Part shown: positions 25,573 to 38,500 of the stretch, in pieces
How positions within the stretch are numbered: position 1 is the first letter of the stretch
Layout: every line of letters begins with the position of its first letter
Source: Paracentrotus lividus
Lineage: Eukaryota; Echinodermata; Echinoidea; Camarodonta; Echinidae
Assembly: GCA_940671915.1 (NCBI GenBank)
Contig: CALNVZ010003426.1
Span: forward strand, 6,226,685 to 6,290,684
Direction: 5' to 3'
DNA length: 64,000 nucleotides
The notes under the pieces: generated by a model
Database searches by the model: none
Told to the model about the DNA's origin: nothing
Seen by the model: only the letters and a program-made list of their open reading frames with translations
Position numbers and translations under genes: made by a program

Positions 25573-26083
25573 NNNNNNNNNNNNNNNNNNNNNNNNNNNN
25601 NNNNNNNNNNNNNNNNNNNNNNNNNNNNNNNNNNNNNNNNNNNNNNNNNNNNNNNNNNNNNNNNNNNNNNNNNNNNNNNNNNNNNNNNNNNNNNNNNNNN
25701 NNNNNNNNNNNNNNNNNNNNNNNNNNNNNNNNNNNNNNNNNNNNNNNNNNNNNNNNNNNNNNNNNNNNNNNNNNNNNNNNNNNNNNNNNNNNNNNNNNNN
25801 NNNNNNNNNNNNNNNNNNNNNNNNNNNNNNNNNNNNNNNNNNNNNNNNNNNNNNNNNNNNNNNNNNNNNNNNNNNNNNNNNNNNNNNNNNNNNNNNNNNN
25901 NNNNNNNNNNNNNNNNNNNNNNNNNNNNNNNNNNNNNNNNNNNNNNNNNNNNNNNNNNNNNNNNNNNNNNNNNNNNNNNNNNNNNNNNNNNNNNNNNNNN
26001 NNNNNNNNNNNNNNNNNNNNNNNNNNNNNNNNNNNNNNNNNNNNNNNNNNNNNNNNNNNNNNNNNNNNNNNNNNNNNNNNNNN
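25573..26083. other. Assembly gap (511 N)
   Basis: Unknown bases. The gap falls at the inner edge of the right arm of the giant inverted repeat, next to a poly-A run, which suggests an assembly break at a homopolymer or palindrome. The true length is not known. The long reading frames spanning it are artefacts. Confidence 0.98.
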
Positions 26084-26118
<35 letters not shown>

Positions 26119-28755
26119 CAACAGGCGTTTGCTCTTCAGAGACACCATAATCGTAAAAATATTGACAAAAATTGGCAGCGAAGCAACGCTACCCAAGTAA
26201 AAATGGCAGCGGCAGCGGCTCACGAAGGGGAAGAAACCGTCGTTTTTCAAGGGGAGGAACCAGGTGCAAGGTAAATTTGACGATTCTTTTGTAAAGAAGA
26301 TATCAATAGGTATCATAGAAATGTTTCTTCAACGAATTTTTGTTGCAAAAGGGTTTTATTTTCCTCTAGAGGCAAGGAGACGAAGCAGTTATGTGTTCTG
26401 TAGTCCCACTGCCAGGTTATTGTGTTGTCCTGAAATTATTTGGGAATAATTGTCAGCTGCGCAATGGCAATGTAGTATATTTTGACCTTTGCCTTTGCTA
26501 TTCAGTGGTCAGTACTCCCACGTCGTGATGTATGCGCTGTGCCCATATCTTTGTACCCATCCAAATATGATGAAGAACTAGATCTAAGTTAGAATCTAAA
26601 CATCAGAGAAAATAACATGAAAAAAAAATGAAAACAAGATTTCAACCACGCATGCAACTTTGTCTTTAGCGGGCCCCGAGAGGCAAGAACATTAGAAATC
26701 CGAAGAGTTCGATTTTAAATTTATAATTATTGTGAAAAATACAGTTTTTACATACCGTTTTCTCGATGATGATTCTTGGAATATCCAAGGTCTTCATTAA
26801 ACTTCCGTTTCGCCTGTTTTACTCCTCAAACTTCTGTTTTGAATCACTTTGATGAGTGTTTGTATAAATTTGCAGAAACGACACACACGTTTCGGTAACG
26901 AATCCAAACTATTTTCAAATGAACGTAGATGGCGAAAACACAATCTGGGCAGATATCTGCCTTGCGCTCGTTCAAAATATAAGTTAAGGTCAAAGTACTA
27001 CTTCCGAGAGTAGTTTTCATTGCTGAGATGGCCACGAAACTTCTATGATTATCATGCGGCGATATCTCAATCGGGAATTAGTTTTTGTTCAAGCTGAGAT
27101 ATTTATTTCAAGCCCTATATTATCGAATTTCGTTATTAAATATGAAACGAAACTGGAACAAACATAAATGTAATTAGCAACATACTAACCACAGAGAAGC
27201 TAAACATAACTGAAACCAAAATAGATTCTCAAACAAATCAAGTGCATTGCTTCCCCGTCTTTATTAAACATGTGAACGGCTGAAAAAGACTAACTGTCCA
27301 AACAAGTTCACTTTATCCTGGCTATGGACAGGAAGCTTGATTCAACTCTACCTATACCAAATTATTGATTCGGTAAAGGTCCGATGAGAAAGTATAGCCC
27401 AATCGCTAGCACGTACATGTAGCTAGCTCGCACACTATCGAGCAATGTAACTAGAACTTGCTCTGTGGCGAAAGCCGACTCTTGTATTGGCCGAGTTGAT
27501 CTGGGACGACTCTTTTTAACAATATAGCAATTGCCGCACGCAGCCGCATACTATCATAGTGAATGACGGCGCTCTGCAGTGAGGCTGTGGGAAGGTATTC
27601 TCCTGACGAGTGGTGAGTTTTTTCTCCTTTTTAGTGTTGTATTATTATTTTTTTCAGGGCCTAGGCCTAGCTTAACTTTATTATGGACTATGGAAGCACT
27701 ATAGAACATTTTCTACATCCTTTATGGACGCACTTGCCATAAAAACAGTGGGAAAAGTGGTTCATAAAAATATCAACCGAATATAAAGGACTTGGTTAAC
27801 GAGTCGATACTACGTATCACCTCGTAGCAATGAGTGATTTCAACTTGAACTAGTTAAGTTATGGTCACTCGGCACTAGATGGCGCGCTAGTTTCGTACGC
27901 GATTTTTGCGTGGGCACGTACATCAGATTTGTACGTATGTGCTCAGCCTTTGTATGCGAGTCAGCTGCCATGGAAATTTACAAGGGGTGGAGGGATCTCC
28001 TTTTGTATAAAAGTGATGCGGTCCTACATAAATTATATTGGGATAAACAACAAAGGAACTACTTACAGTTCTCTCTAGCAAGCTGTTGTCGTCGCTGCAT
28101 GTTGTACACATTCGGTAAGATGAATTCTAACCAAATTTTCATCTTCAACAGTCAATTTATTTGCTCTTTTTCGCCGACTTTTAGTTTTGGACATAATGTA
28201 TATTTCAGCTTATTCGGCACAATTCTGCAGTCTCCGAAATGGATTCAATCAAGATTTGAAATAGTTTTGGATTTTTTAAAACAGAGTTTTGGCGAGACCA
28301 CGTATGCCCCAAGAAGCAATTTTAACCTCCAAAATGGACCTTCCGAGATGGGTTTTCATGTTTTGAGCAAATTAGCTGGATGTCTCGTGCGTGTTGCTAT
28401 GCGGTTTGTGTGTTGATGACACGGCCGTTGCTACAACACACGTTCTTAATTAATTAAGCGGATTATTAGTCTCGTCAAATCTAGACATCGGTTTGGTGTT
28501 AATAATATTAAAATAGTGTTGTTAGGCATAGATTAAAATTTTAAATATAAAAATGGAAAACTTTGTTTAGTTTGGGGCTCGGGCAGGGGCGGTGTGTGAA
28601 TGTGTGTTTTTTTTGGGGGGGGGATTATTTCTTCCCTTAAAAAAATATAGAAATAAATTAAATGAAAAAAAATAATTATGTTCCTCTTTTGAAGTAATAA
28701 AAGGTGGAGCTCTTCCATTTTTTTTTTTTTTTTTTTGGGGGGGGGGGCGGGCGGG

Positions 28756-31700
28756 TTAATTTGCATTTGTCTCTTTTTATTAAATGAAATTTTAAAAATC
28801 GTTAATTAAAAAAAAAAAATTTTACTTAGAATACCAAGATGTTTATACCGTTTTCTCTCTCTCTCTCTCTCCTCAGCTGGTATTACTCTACCAAGATCTA
28901 CTGCCAAGCCAACTTGAATGAAGCTACAAACCCTGTCAGATGTGGATCCCCCAGCCCCCCCCCCCCCCCGAAAAAAAAAATCCATTCCCCCCCCCCCTTA
29001 TGAAATCCTGGACCGACCCGTACTTCCTGCTCCTCCTCCGTCTCTCTTTCTTTTCACATCACTTTTACACACATCTCTTTCTCACCCCCCCCCCCCCCCC
29101 CCGAATCACTGAATCACTTTCCAAACTTTCTCTCCCTCTTCTTTCCCCATCCTTGACAACAAATAGTTTAGGATGTAAAGGAAATATATATATATATATA
29201 TATAATATAATATATATAGACCTCTCCTCTCTCTCTCTCTCTATATATATAAATAATATATATATATAATATATAATATAAATATAAGCAAAAGCGTAAA
29301 CCTAGTGGAGACCCACCAACAACGGACGAAGGCAGGAAATCGAAACACAAAACAAGGCCCGACCCACACACGACCAGCCACCAACTACCAACACACAAAA
29401 CAAACGATGACACCATAACGGAAAACACAACACTCCACAACCTTTCGCAATCCACCAGAGTCGATACACCGGAATATATAGTTAGTAACCATGAATCACA
29501 ATTTTTTTACTTACTTTTTGTAATTAATGACATTTAATTATATTATATGTATCGATGATGATCAAGTATCACTGATATTATAGATATTTTCCTTTCCCGA
29601 CCAATGACAGACCTTACTCATAGTAGAAGAACAGAACGAGGAGAAGCAGAGAAGGAATTATACAAAATATTCAATTAAGAATAAGGAAAATTATATACCT
29701 GTATGAACAAACAATAAAATTGAAGGTCTAACGACTAACTCTGCATCATAGACACCACCAATTTTTTTTTTTCCTTTTTTTTTATTTTTCTATTTTTTCT
29801 CTTCTTTTCATATATAAACTTTTTATCCGGTCGCCACATTTCTGACTGGCCGGCCGCGATGCGGGTTTGAGCGTCTTCTCAGTCTGTGCCTCTCAAACAC
29901 CGTCAGCCTGACGAGGAGGTGTAGGAGGTGGGTATGCCTGTATAGAGTGAGAGATGCCGAATACCTCGGCACTCCGCAACACCGAGGAGGCGAGAATGAA
30001 AAGTGGAGGGCGGCGCACGAACCGAGAGGAGCAGGCACCGGAGACAAAGACACATACATAAGCGCACGGGTCATTAGTGAGCAATTTGTGCTCTTTCATT
30101 GTGTGTATTAGTGCTATCTTCCCTCGCATCCTAATATCAAGGCCACAACCAAGATTAAAATACAAATCACACATTAAATAAAAGAATCCCAGAAAGAGAA
30201 AGTCCGCTTCATTCAATAGAATGGACATATATTTTCATCTATTTTATTTTTTTATCATTTTCTTTAACTAAATCGATATATATGAAGAGACATCTTAACG
30301 GACAGGCTGAGTACAGGCCAGAGTACATCTAAAAACAGAAAATGCAATCACCAGACATAATAATGATCAGATATAGATAAAGCAGTAAAGACATATAGAG
30401 AAACCGACAACAATAAAGAAATTAACATACTAAGGAAAAGTCGAACAGAGCACAGATTAGAAAGAGCAAGAAATACTCGAGTAGACAAGAAAGAAAAGAA
30501 AGGAGAGAGAAGAGGGAGAGAGAGAGGCAAAGAAGAGAGAGAGAAAGAGCGAGAGAAGAGAAAGGAAGAGAAGAAGAGAAACATATAAGCTAAAGACACC
30601 ATAATGATAGTGTTAGATATGACATGCGAAACAGCACAAGACAGCACGCCGCGCCGCCAGCCGAGCGATATGGAGAACGCCCGGCGCCCAGATCAGCGGC
30701 TCTCGAGTAATGCACTATACATATCGGCCGCTAGCCAGGCAGTGAGGCAGAAGATTAGGTGTTGTGAACAAAGAGACAGCAAGTGAATTATTATTTCGTT
30801 GAATATATTATTTTATATTTTTATTTATTATTACAGATTATTTCGGAATGATTTAGAATAATGTTAACAATCGCCACTTTATCAGTACTGACGACATAAC
30901 AGGAGGTATCACTATGTACCTAGTACTAACATTTCCAGCAAGGCACAACACCAAAAGCACAAACGTGCAAACCACACACGAGACAGCGAAGGACAGACAC
31001 TATCTCGCCCCGCAGGTTACTCGCCCCCCTGCGCTCACCACGGCTCGAGAAGCGAGGTTATCTAACCACTGCCGCGCTGCACTCTCTCCTGCACTGTGAT
31101 GAGAGCTGCAGCGCGCCAAGACTAAGTGCTTCGAGACAGCAACTACACCCACGCACATATAACGGCCGATTTAATCTGTCTAATTACAGTTTTCCAATTA
31201 AGATTTTTCAGTAAAAAAGGGAGAGAAAATCACTTTATTTGTTGCGTGAATGACAATCTTTTTTCTTTTTTTTCCAATTTTCTTGATAGGGTGTTTGGCC
31301 ACTCATATAGTATCTTTTTTCTCATTTTCAGCCAATTTTAAATTTAACATGATTATAGCTACAGTTGAACAATTACATTTACACGAGTGAAATGTCGAGG
31401 CTATATTGGCGTAAATCACAAGACCAGATCATTCAACAGGACTGGTACGAGCACGCGTTCATTGACCGTTCATAGATCTACATCATACAATGTATTCTAG
31501 ATTCTATTAAACTGGACTTGGTCTGAAAATTAAGAAGGCAAGATTTGCAGGTAAATTTTTGATGTGTCAGATCGATAAATTGATATTGGGCTTGGGCTTG
31601 GGATTACCATCAAACTCAAAGTTTGATGAAAACCTATTTTGGTGATGACAGATTCATAGTTTAATTGTTAAATAAGCAATATGAGAAAATCCAAAGTGAC

Positions 31701-32009
31701 TCAATGTCACGTACCTTGTAATAATTGGCCCTTGTTGAATTCCAACCTCGTTACGACCATACTGAGAGAACACTTTGGCGAATATTTGGTATGGAAAAGA
31801 CCCACAAGGAACATCAAAAACAATGTCTCACTATGTCTATGTTAGATATGTTGTCAAGATTGCACGGATTATAAATCGATGCTCTTAAGTTTTAAAAATG
31901 CGTCAGCAACTACAAAATTTCAACAAAAAGCAGAATTTTGAAGTGCTATTCTCAACGTCTAGGCCTACATTATTACAGATAGATCTGTTACATTTCTTGT
32001 TTGTTATAG
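28756..32009. other. Low-complexity non-coding region upstream of MON1
   Basis: Contains a CT microsatellite (about 28854-28874), several C-runs (28960-28970, 28986-28997, 29085-29102), TA-rich tracts (29187-29280) and GA-rich purine tracts (30480-30590). No conserved coding frame was found. MON1 5' untranslated exons may lie here, but none can be placed. Confidence 0.4.
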
Positions 32010-35000
32010 TCAACATTCGATGCTTGCAGCAGGTGATTCTTATGAAGAACTGGACTACGATCTGAGTGTAGATGAGAACGCAGTCAAACGACGTCATATC
32101 AGTGGAACCATTGCTGAGATCGTACATGAGCCAGGAGCAGAGGTGCCTGTAGGACAACTTATAGACATCCCAAATGATGTCTTTGAAGAAACCGTGGTAA
32201 GTCAGTAAGATTTAGGAATTCTGGACAGATTGTTTACTGAACTAAATAGTAGGCATATTAAAGGGATGCAGTACACATTGAACGATATTCAAATTGCAAT
32301 TAATTTGATTTAGCTCATTATACGTTGATCTGGACTTCCTTGAAAATTGCAATATAATTGCTTGCTTTACTTTCGAAATATATATGATTTTATACTCAAA
32401 TTTGCAAACCCTTTCCCAGATGCTTTTGAAAACCTTGTGCGTTTCAATATCTGTATGCAAAAATAATCAATGCATCATTTTTTATTTTATTTTTTTTAAA
32501 TACAGAGCAGATAATGATATAATGCTATTAAGAGTGAATTCTTGCAAGTGCACCCCTTTTAGTAATTTATAATAACAATGTTTCATTCAATTTCATTTGA
32601 AGCAGGGTGACGGGGCTAATGATGTGGATAGGGTCAATGAACTTATCGCAGAGGTCAATGACCTTTCATTGAGCCAAGAAGCCGAGCAGAGAGTACAAGA
32701 GAATGAGATGAACAGTGATACCGAGTCCAAGACACCAGCAGCTGAGACAGAGGAAGAAGAGCTTAGGATAAGATCAGGGAGCATGGTGGATAGAGTACAG
32801 CATACAGAGAGAGATCAAGTAGTTGAGGGTGAGAAATAAGACAAAGTCTGTTACTATCTCCTCTTGTGCCATATCAATTGACTTTCAGTGATCATATTGC
32901 CCCACGACTCTCTCCTCTTCTTCCCTGTGGTACTGCCAATATTTTCATGTATTTTCACGATTTTGGAGGGCTAAATTTTGCAATTTTGGTTATGTTTCAT
33001 TAATATGTATGGCCTAAAATTAGATTTAAAAATGTTGTGAAGACTGATTCGTGCAAATAAAACTTTTGGCTTATACACTCTTATACCTCAGTCACAGGAT
33101 AGTTGTTTGCTTGTACACTGTAATCTGGTGGAACATGTTTCAATAAAAATGGTACAATTTTCCTCAAATGATTTTCCTATTTTTATATTTCAGATATTTA
33201 CAGCACTGAATGGAAGCAACAAAAGAAACATGTGTTTGTATTCAGTGATGCTGGGAAACCAATTTATTCAAGGTTGGTAAGGGAAACTACATCCTTGGTA
33301 AGGCACCTTCTCCAAACAAAATGCGTCGGCTTTTTGTGTCTTTTGTACCAAAATACGATTTATCGGCTTTTGAATAGAATCCCGAAATCTTAATCTTAAT
33401 AGAAATCTTAACACATTAAAAGCAGAAAGCAGATTGTTTCTCGTGTTGGATCAGGAAGCTGCGGGAAACTGACGCACTTTGTTTGGAGAAGGCGCCTAAA
33501 GGGAAACTACATCCTTGCATCAGAGATATAAATATTAAATGTTGAAAGAGTGTCAAAGGAATAATTTATATTTACAGCTACCGTACTCTTTCAACATTGG
33601 ATGCTGAACTACATGTTTATTCATGCTTTTTTTGGAAGTCAAGTGATGTTGTTATTAAACATTATTAAATCAGATTTCATTTTTAGCTTATGTTTCAGTG
33701 TCAGGTAGAATTCAGTTTGCTCTAAATTTGATGATGATCCTATTTTGTCTAATCAAAATATAGTATTTAATTTTATATGCTTTAATCATTTATAATCATA
33801 TGAACCAACAGCATACAACTTGTTTTCCATTTCGCTTATTAAAGATATGGTAAAGAAGACAAGCTGAATCCATTGATGGGTGTAATGCTAACATTGGTAT
33901 CTTTAGTGCAGATCGAGAAAAATACACTCAGGTATGTCACATATGATCTTTGGGAGCATTCTAGGAGTTTTAATTATTAGTGAATTAGAGCAATTCATAT
34001 AATTTATGCATAAATTAGCGTAATTAATGGAGATTCTATTATTTCAGAAAAATTGACTATACAGTTGGGGCGCCCACGCTATCGACGGCCAACAACTCGG
34101 GGGGGGGGGAGGGGGCTGGTTAGGGTTAAAATAATAGAAATTCATATGTTTGTTAACACAAAATTCTAACTAACCCAATCATCTGGGATAAAAAGGGAAC
34201 TCTTCTAAATGTAGTCTTTGTTGGTACTTTGCTATGAAACTCTTCAAATCCAATTCAATTTCAATTTAATTTATTTCCCTCAATTCAATATTGCTAGAAT
34301 CAAGTGAAAAATAGAGCTAATGTTAGGATTCACTTCATGCCTTTCTGGTCATAAATGTCAATCCTTACACTGTGTCCGTAAGAATTTTAGATCAGCTGCT
34401 GTTAACCCTTTAGCACCTAAACCGCCCGTGTCTTAAGCTTAGTCAAGATAGTATAAAAAATAAGTGATGAAACATACCGATACTTGTTGAGGATTACTCA
34501 TTTGATGTGTGCTGTCCGATTCTATGCAAAAAAAGCATGTTTTAACCCGTTGTATACTGATAACTTTTTACAAAGCCGAATGAATCGTGATTGTCAAGCA
34601 TGCTTGCAAAAAATTATTTTCATTTAAAGGTGAAACAAAGACATCTTTAAATAGATCAATGTCAAATAATTAAAATAATATAAGGTATTTATATGTTTAT
34701 GCAATAATGAGTGAAATAAAAGGTCAACAAGAGGAGTGTTCTATGTTTCTTCAGCCCGCATATATGCGGGCTTAGTATGCAACGGGTTAAAGGGGAAGTT
34801 CACCCTGGAATTTTATTGGTCTTAAAAAATGAAGAAAAATAATAGAAACATATTAGTGAAAGTTTGAAGAAAATCGACCAAAAAATAGCGAAGTTATGAA
34901 TATGTAAAGTTTTGATTATGTGACGTCACGTGCGAGCAGCTCTCCCATTGGTTGTGTAAATAAATTCCATAAATTTGTCTTTTTGTCATGGTTCTTGATA

Positions 35001-35512
35001 AAGGAATGGGTCAATTTGATATAGTCAAGTATATGAACATATGTTTGATGGTATATCGACCGCACAGGTGACATAATTATTTTCTTCTGAAAAAAAATGA
35101 CATTTTATGGAATTTACACTACATAACACATAGGAGATTTGCTCGCATGTGACGTCACAGAATCAAAACTTTGAATATTCATAACTTCATCATATTTTGG
35201 TCGATTTTCCCCAAACCTTCACTCATATTTTTCTTTTATTTTCTGCATTTTTTAAGACCAATAAAATTCCAGGGTGAACTTCCCCTTTAAGAGCAATTCT
35301 TATTGAAAAAAAACTAGATTTAAACACAGCATAACCCTTTCCGCTTGTGAGTGATCTCTTATTTCAAGCACTACCAGATTGCAGCTGCACATATCGCTTC
35401 ATGCCTTGCAAAAATACATTGTGTCAGGTACCAGTCTTTTGCTGATGTTACATGTACTTGTTACTGTTAGCAATGTACACACTAAAAAGTGCATGATAAA
35501 AAAATTGGAATG

Positions 35513-35550
<38 letters not shown>

Positions 35551-38500
35551 ATATGCAACTGTCTGTTGAGAAATCATTTTTTTAAAAGATAAATTTCATG
35601 TTAGAGTGGTATGTAGATGGATGGTAAAATATACTCCATGTATTATTGTTTGTGTTATTTGCAGGTCATTCCGAGCTGGTAATCATCTCTATGTATTCTT
35701 GTTGAGGCAGCCTTTGATACTGGTCGCTGTATCCAAGACAAATGAGTCACAACAACAGGTATTCCCTATAAATCTAGTATAAGTCAACTAAACTTGAGTC
35801 TTGGAAGTGTTGTAAAACAAATTACAACCAGGTCTAGGAAGTAAATGTCTATCAAAGCAGGTATGAATGAACATTACAAAATCCAATGAAAACTGACAAA
35901 AATCATACTTGAAAATTAGGATTTTAATTTAAAGCAAATCTCAAGTAACCATTCATGGTCTCCTTGCTACTGTGATGTTCGTTTATCCCGCAATATAGAC
36001 AAATCCAGTTTGGATGACGTTTTGCCTTGTGGCGGCCATGACTGGGGGGCTTCCAGTGTGTGTAACAAAGGAAAATGTACATAGGCGCGTACATATGCTC
36101 ACATAGCTCATTGTGGATTGTCCTACAGCTCCATTGAAGCCCCCCCCCCCCCCCCCCCCCCGCTATGGCCGCCATAAGTTACATTGCTTTGAAGTCGGAT
36201 TGTTCTATATCATAGGCTTAAACCTTTTTAGCCTTGTTTAATTTCATCTAAATGATCGTACAGCATAGGCGTCGATCCGCTCTGATAATTCAAAGCACTT
36301 CAGGGTGAGCCATTGTGTGTTAACAATGGCTTGCCCCACCAATGCTTTCTTTACCCACAGGCTTTCGACGCCTCTGTCGTACAGGTGTTGCGTTGTAGGA
36401 CTACTAATTGCAAACAAGGAGGGATCCATATGGAATTTTGAATAGCTTTGAAGTTTCTAACTTAACCAAGTACAATAGTTTGCTTTGATATTTTTCTCTA
36501 GTTACATGTATGTACAACGACATAACCAAGGTTACGAAAACCCATATAATCTTGTTTTGAGCTACTGGTGCTACATACCTAAATGTATAATGCGTACAAT
36601 AATATAACCGATGTTGCCTTTACTATTATCGTTATTCTGTTATCTAGTTACTAATGCAGCTGACCTATGTATACAACCATATCATCAGTGTACTGACATA
36701 CTCACAGCTATCTAGTATCTTTAAGAAGAGGGATAACTATGATCTAAGAAAGCTTTTAGGAGGTAAGGAAACACTAAGTAAATACTTCATCACATCAAAA
36801 TGAGACACAAGTCACCGATCAAACAGAGCAAAGGGTCAAGAAAGTCAACAAAATAATAAAAATGTCATGTTTTTAGGGGGGGGGGGGAATACAATGATGT
36901 ATTTATTGATTTCCTGAACCTTCAATGTTTCATGATTGCTCTGAAAAAGAAAAAAATGTGTAAAAACGATATTAAAAAAGGATTATTTTACCGATATCCT
37001 TGACTCTTTTCTGGCGATTTGTGTCTCATTTTTATATGATGAGTCATTAATGTTTCATTTCTTTCATCTAGGTTCTTGCACACATGGGCTCTTAACCCTA
37101 ACTTACCTGGGCTATTTCACGAGCTCAAAGTCCTGGGGGGGGGGCATTATGGCCCCCCCCCCCCCCTAAGATCTACAGGTCTCTGTCAAATTTCTGTAAG
37201 AAAAAAAATCCTTTGCTCTTTCAATCACTCTTGCGATTTGAAATAAAAGTTTTGTAAAAGTCATTTTAATATAAGCGTTAGAGTCCGTTAATTGAGGTCA
37301 ACATCGCGATGTATCAGTTCCCTACGAACATACTGCAGTATGTGTGTAGGGAGCTTGTATATGCATGTTTTGAATACTACACACAAGCCACTGCGGTGGA
37401 ATGGGGCATGGTTGTACATCACTGGAAAATCGTTAGAATTTTCTCGGCTGTTTCTTCAAGGTTTAAAAACTTAGATATCCATCCAATAATTTTAAAAAAT
37501 TACCATTATAACTCGTCTTCTAGCTTAATGAGAAGATATTATTAATCATTACCACAACTCGAGTTTATCTATTGCTTGTTTTGTTCCAGGGACTGAGATA
37601 TTTCTTGATAATCTGATAGAGCTAATGGACAGAGATCCATGCTTCCTACTAACAGCGATCAGATGCTTGCCATTGGATAGTGCAATACGTGATATGATAG
37701 GCAGTGCTATGCATAGTGCTAAGGTCAAAGACTTAGTGTTTGCCATTCTCATTGCTGATAATCAACTAGTCACTCTAGTCAGGATGAAGAAATACATACT
37801 ACATCCAGCAGGTAAGAGGAAATGAAATATTTGTTAATTTATTTATTCATTTAGCATATTCATACAGGATTAAAAGAACAATCGGATTAGCAAAGCTGTT
37901 TTCATCAATGTCTTGTTAACATATTTACACAATATAAATTCCAGTTCTAACCATTTCAGAAAAAGAATGTAAAACCAAGAAGTTAATTCTGCCGACTTCT
38001 TGCTTGTCATTCATTATTATTTTTATTGTGTGTGTCGTTTTATTAATTGGAATAGATAATTGAGCTTATTCACATTTGTTAGTTTTGTTTGTTTATTTCT
38101 CAGTATTTTACACAGTGAGGTTAGTGTGTTAGATTTCATTAGCTGATCAAGTTCCTGATAATGTGAAATATTATCTTCAGAAAATTGTTTGCCAACCTCT
38201 GTTTAATGAATATGTATATTAATCAAAGGTGTTATTGTTTTGAGTGTATTTTTTCCCTGAAATTCTGTTTCCCTTTAAAATAGATTTACATCTAATTCTG
38301 AATCTACTCAACAAGTCCACTTCCTTCAAGAATTCTGATTCCTGGTTGCCAATTTGCCTACCGAAGTTTGATAGTAGTGGCTTCCTTCATGCGCACATAT
38401 CATACCTTGCCGAGAGTCCTGCCTGTTTGGTTCTACTAACCGTTGATAAAATGGCCTTCGCTGAAATGGCAAAGTGCAAGGAGAAAATATTAGAGGTAAG

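Larger units (their letters stand above)
20085..28755. mobile_element. Giant inverted-repeat element with ~3 kb arms, flanked by TTAA
   Basis: The left arm runs from about 20085 to 23643 and the right arm from about 26084 to 28755; they are reverse complements over almost their whole length. Matched points include AAGAGGAAC tracts at 20186/28680, GACATCCAGCTAATTT at 20613 with its inverse near 28370, AAAGGAGATCCCT near 21112 with its inverse near 27990, CATTTTCTAC with CCTAGGC near 21510-21575 and inverse near 27660-27715, TCCATAGCCAGGATAAA near 22033 with inverse near 27315, and CAAAAGAATCGTCAAA near 23360 with inverse near 26275. TTAA stands at both outer edges (20081-20084, 28756-28759). 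Arm edges carry C-run/A-run or T-run/G-run junctions. The arms differ by many substitutions and indels. The centre (23644-26083) has low-complexity DNA and an assembly gap. No transposase was recognised. Confidence 0.75.

Noticed and set aside
25367-26274. Long reading frames of 200-256 codons around 25.4-26.3 kb
   Set aside because: They consist mostly of unknown bases in the assembly gap plus a poly-A run.
27910-28416. 168-codon frame in the right arm of the giant inverted repeat
   Set aside because: The matching left arm does not keep the frame, and there is no recognisable domain.
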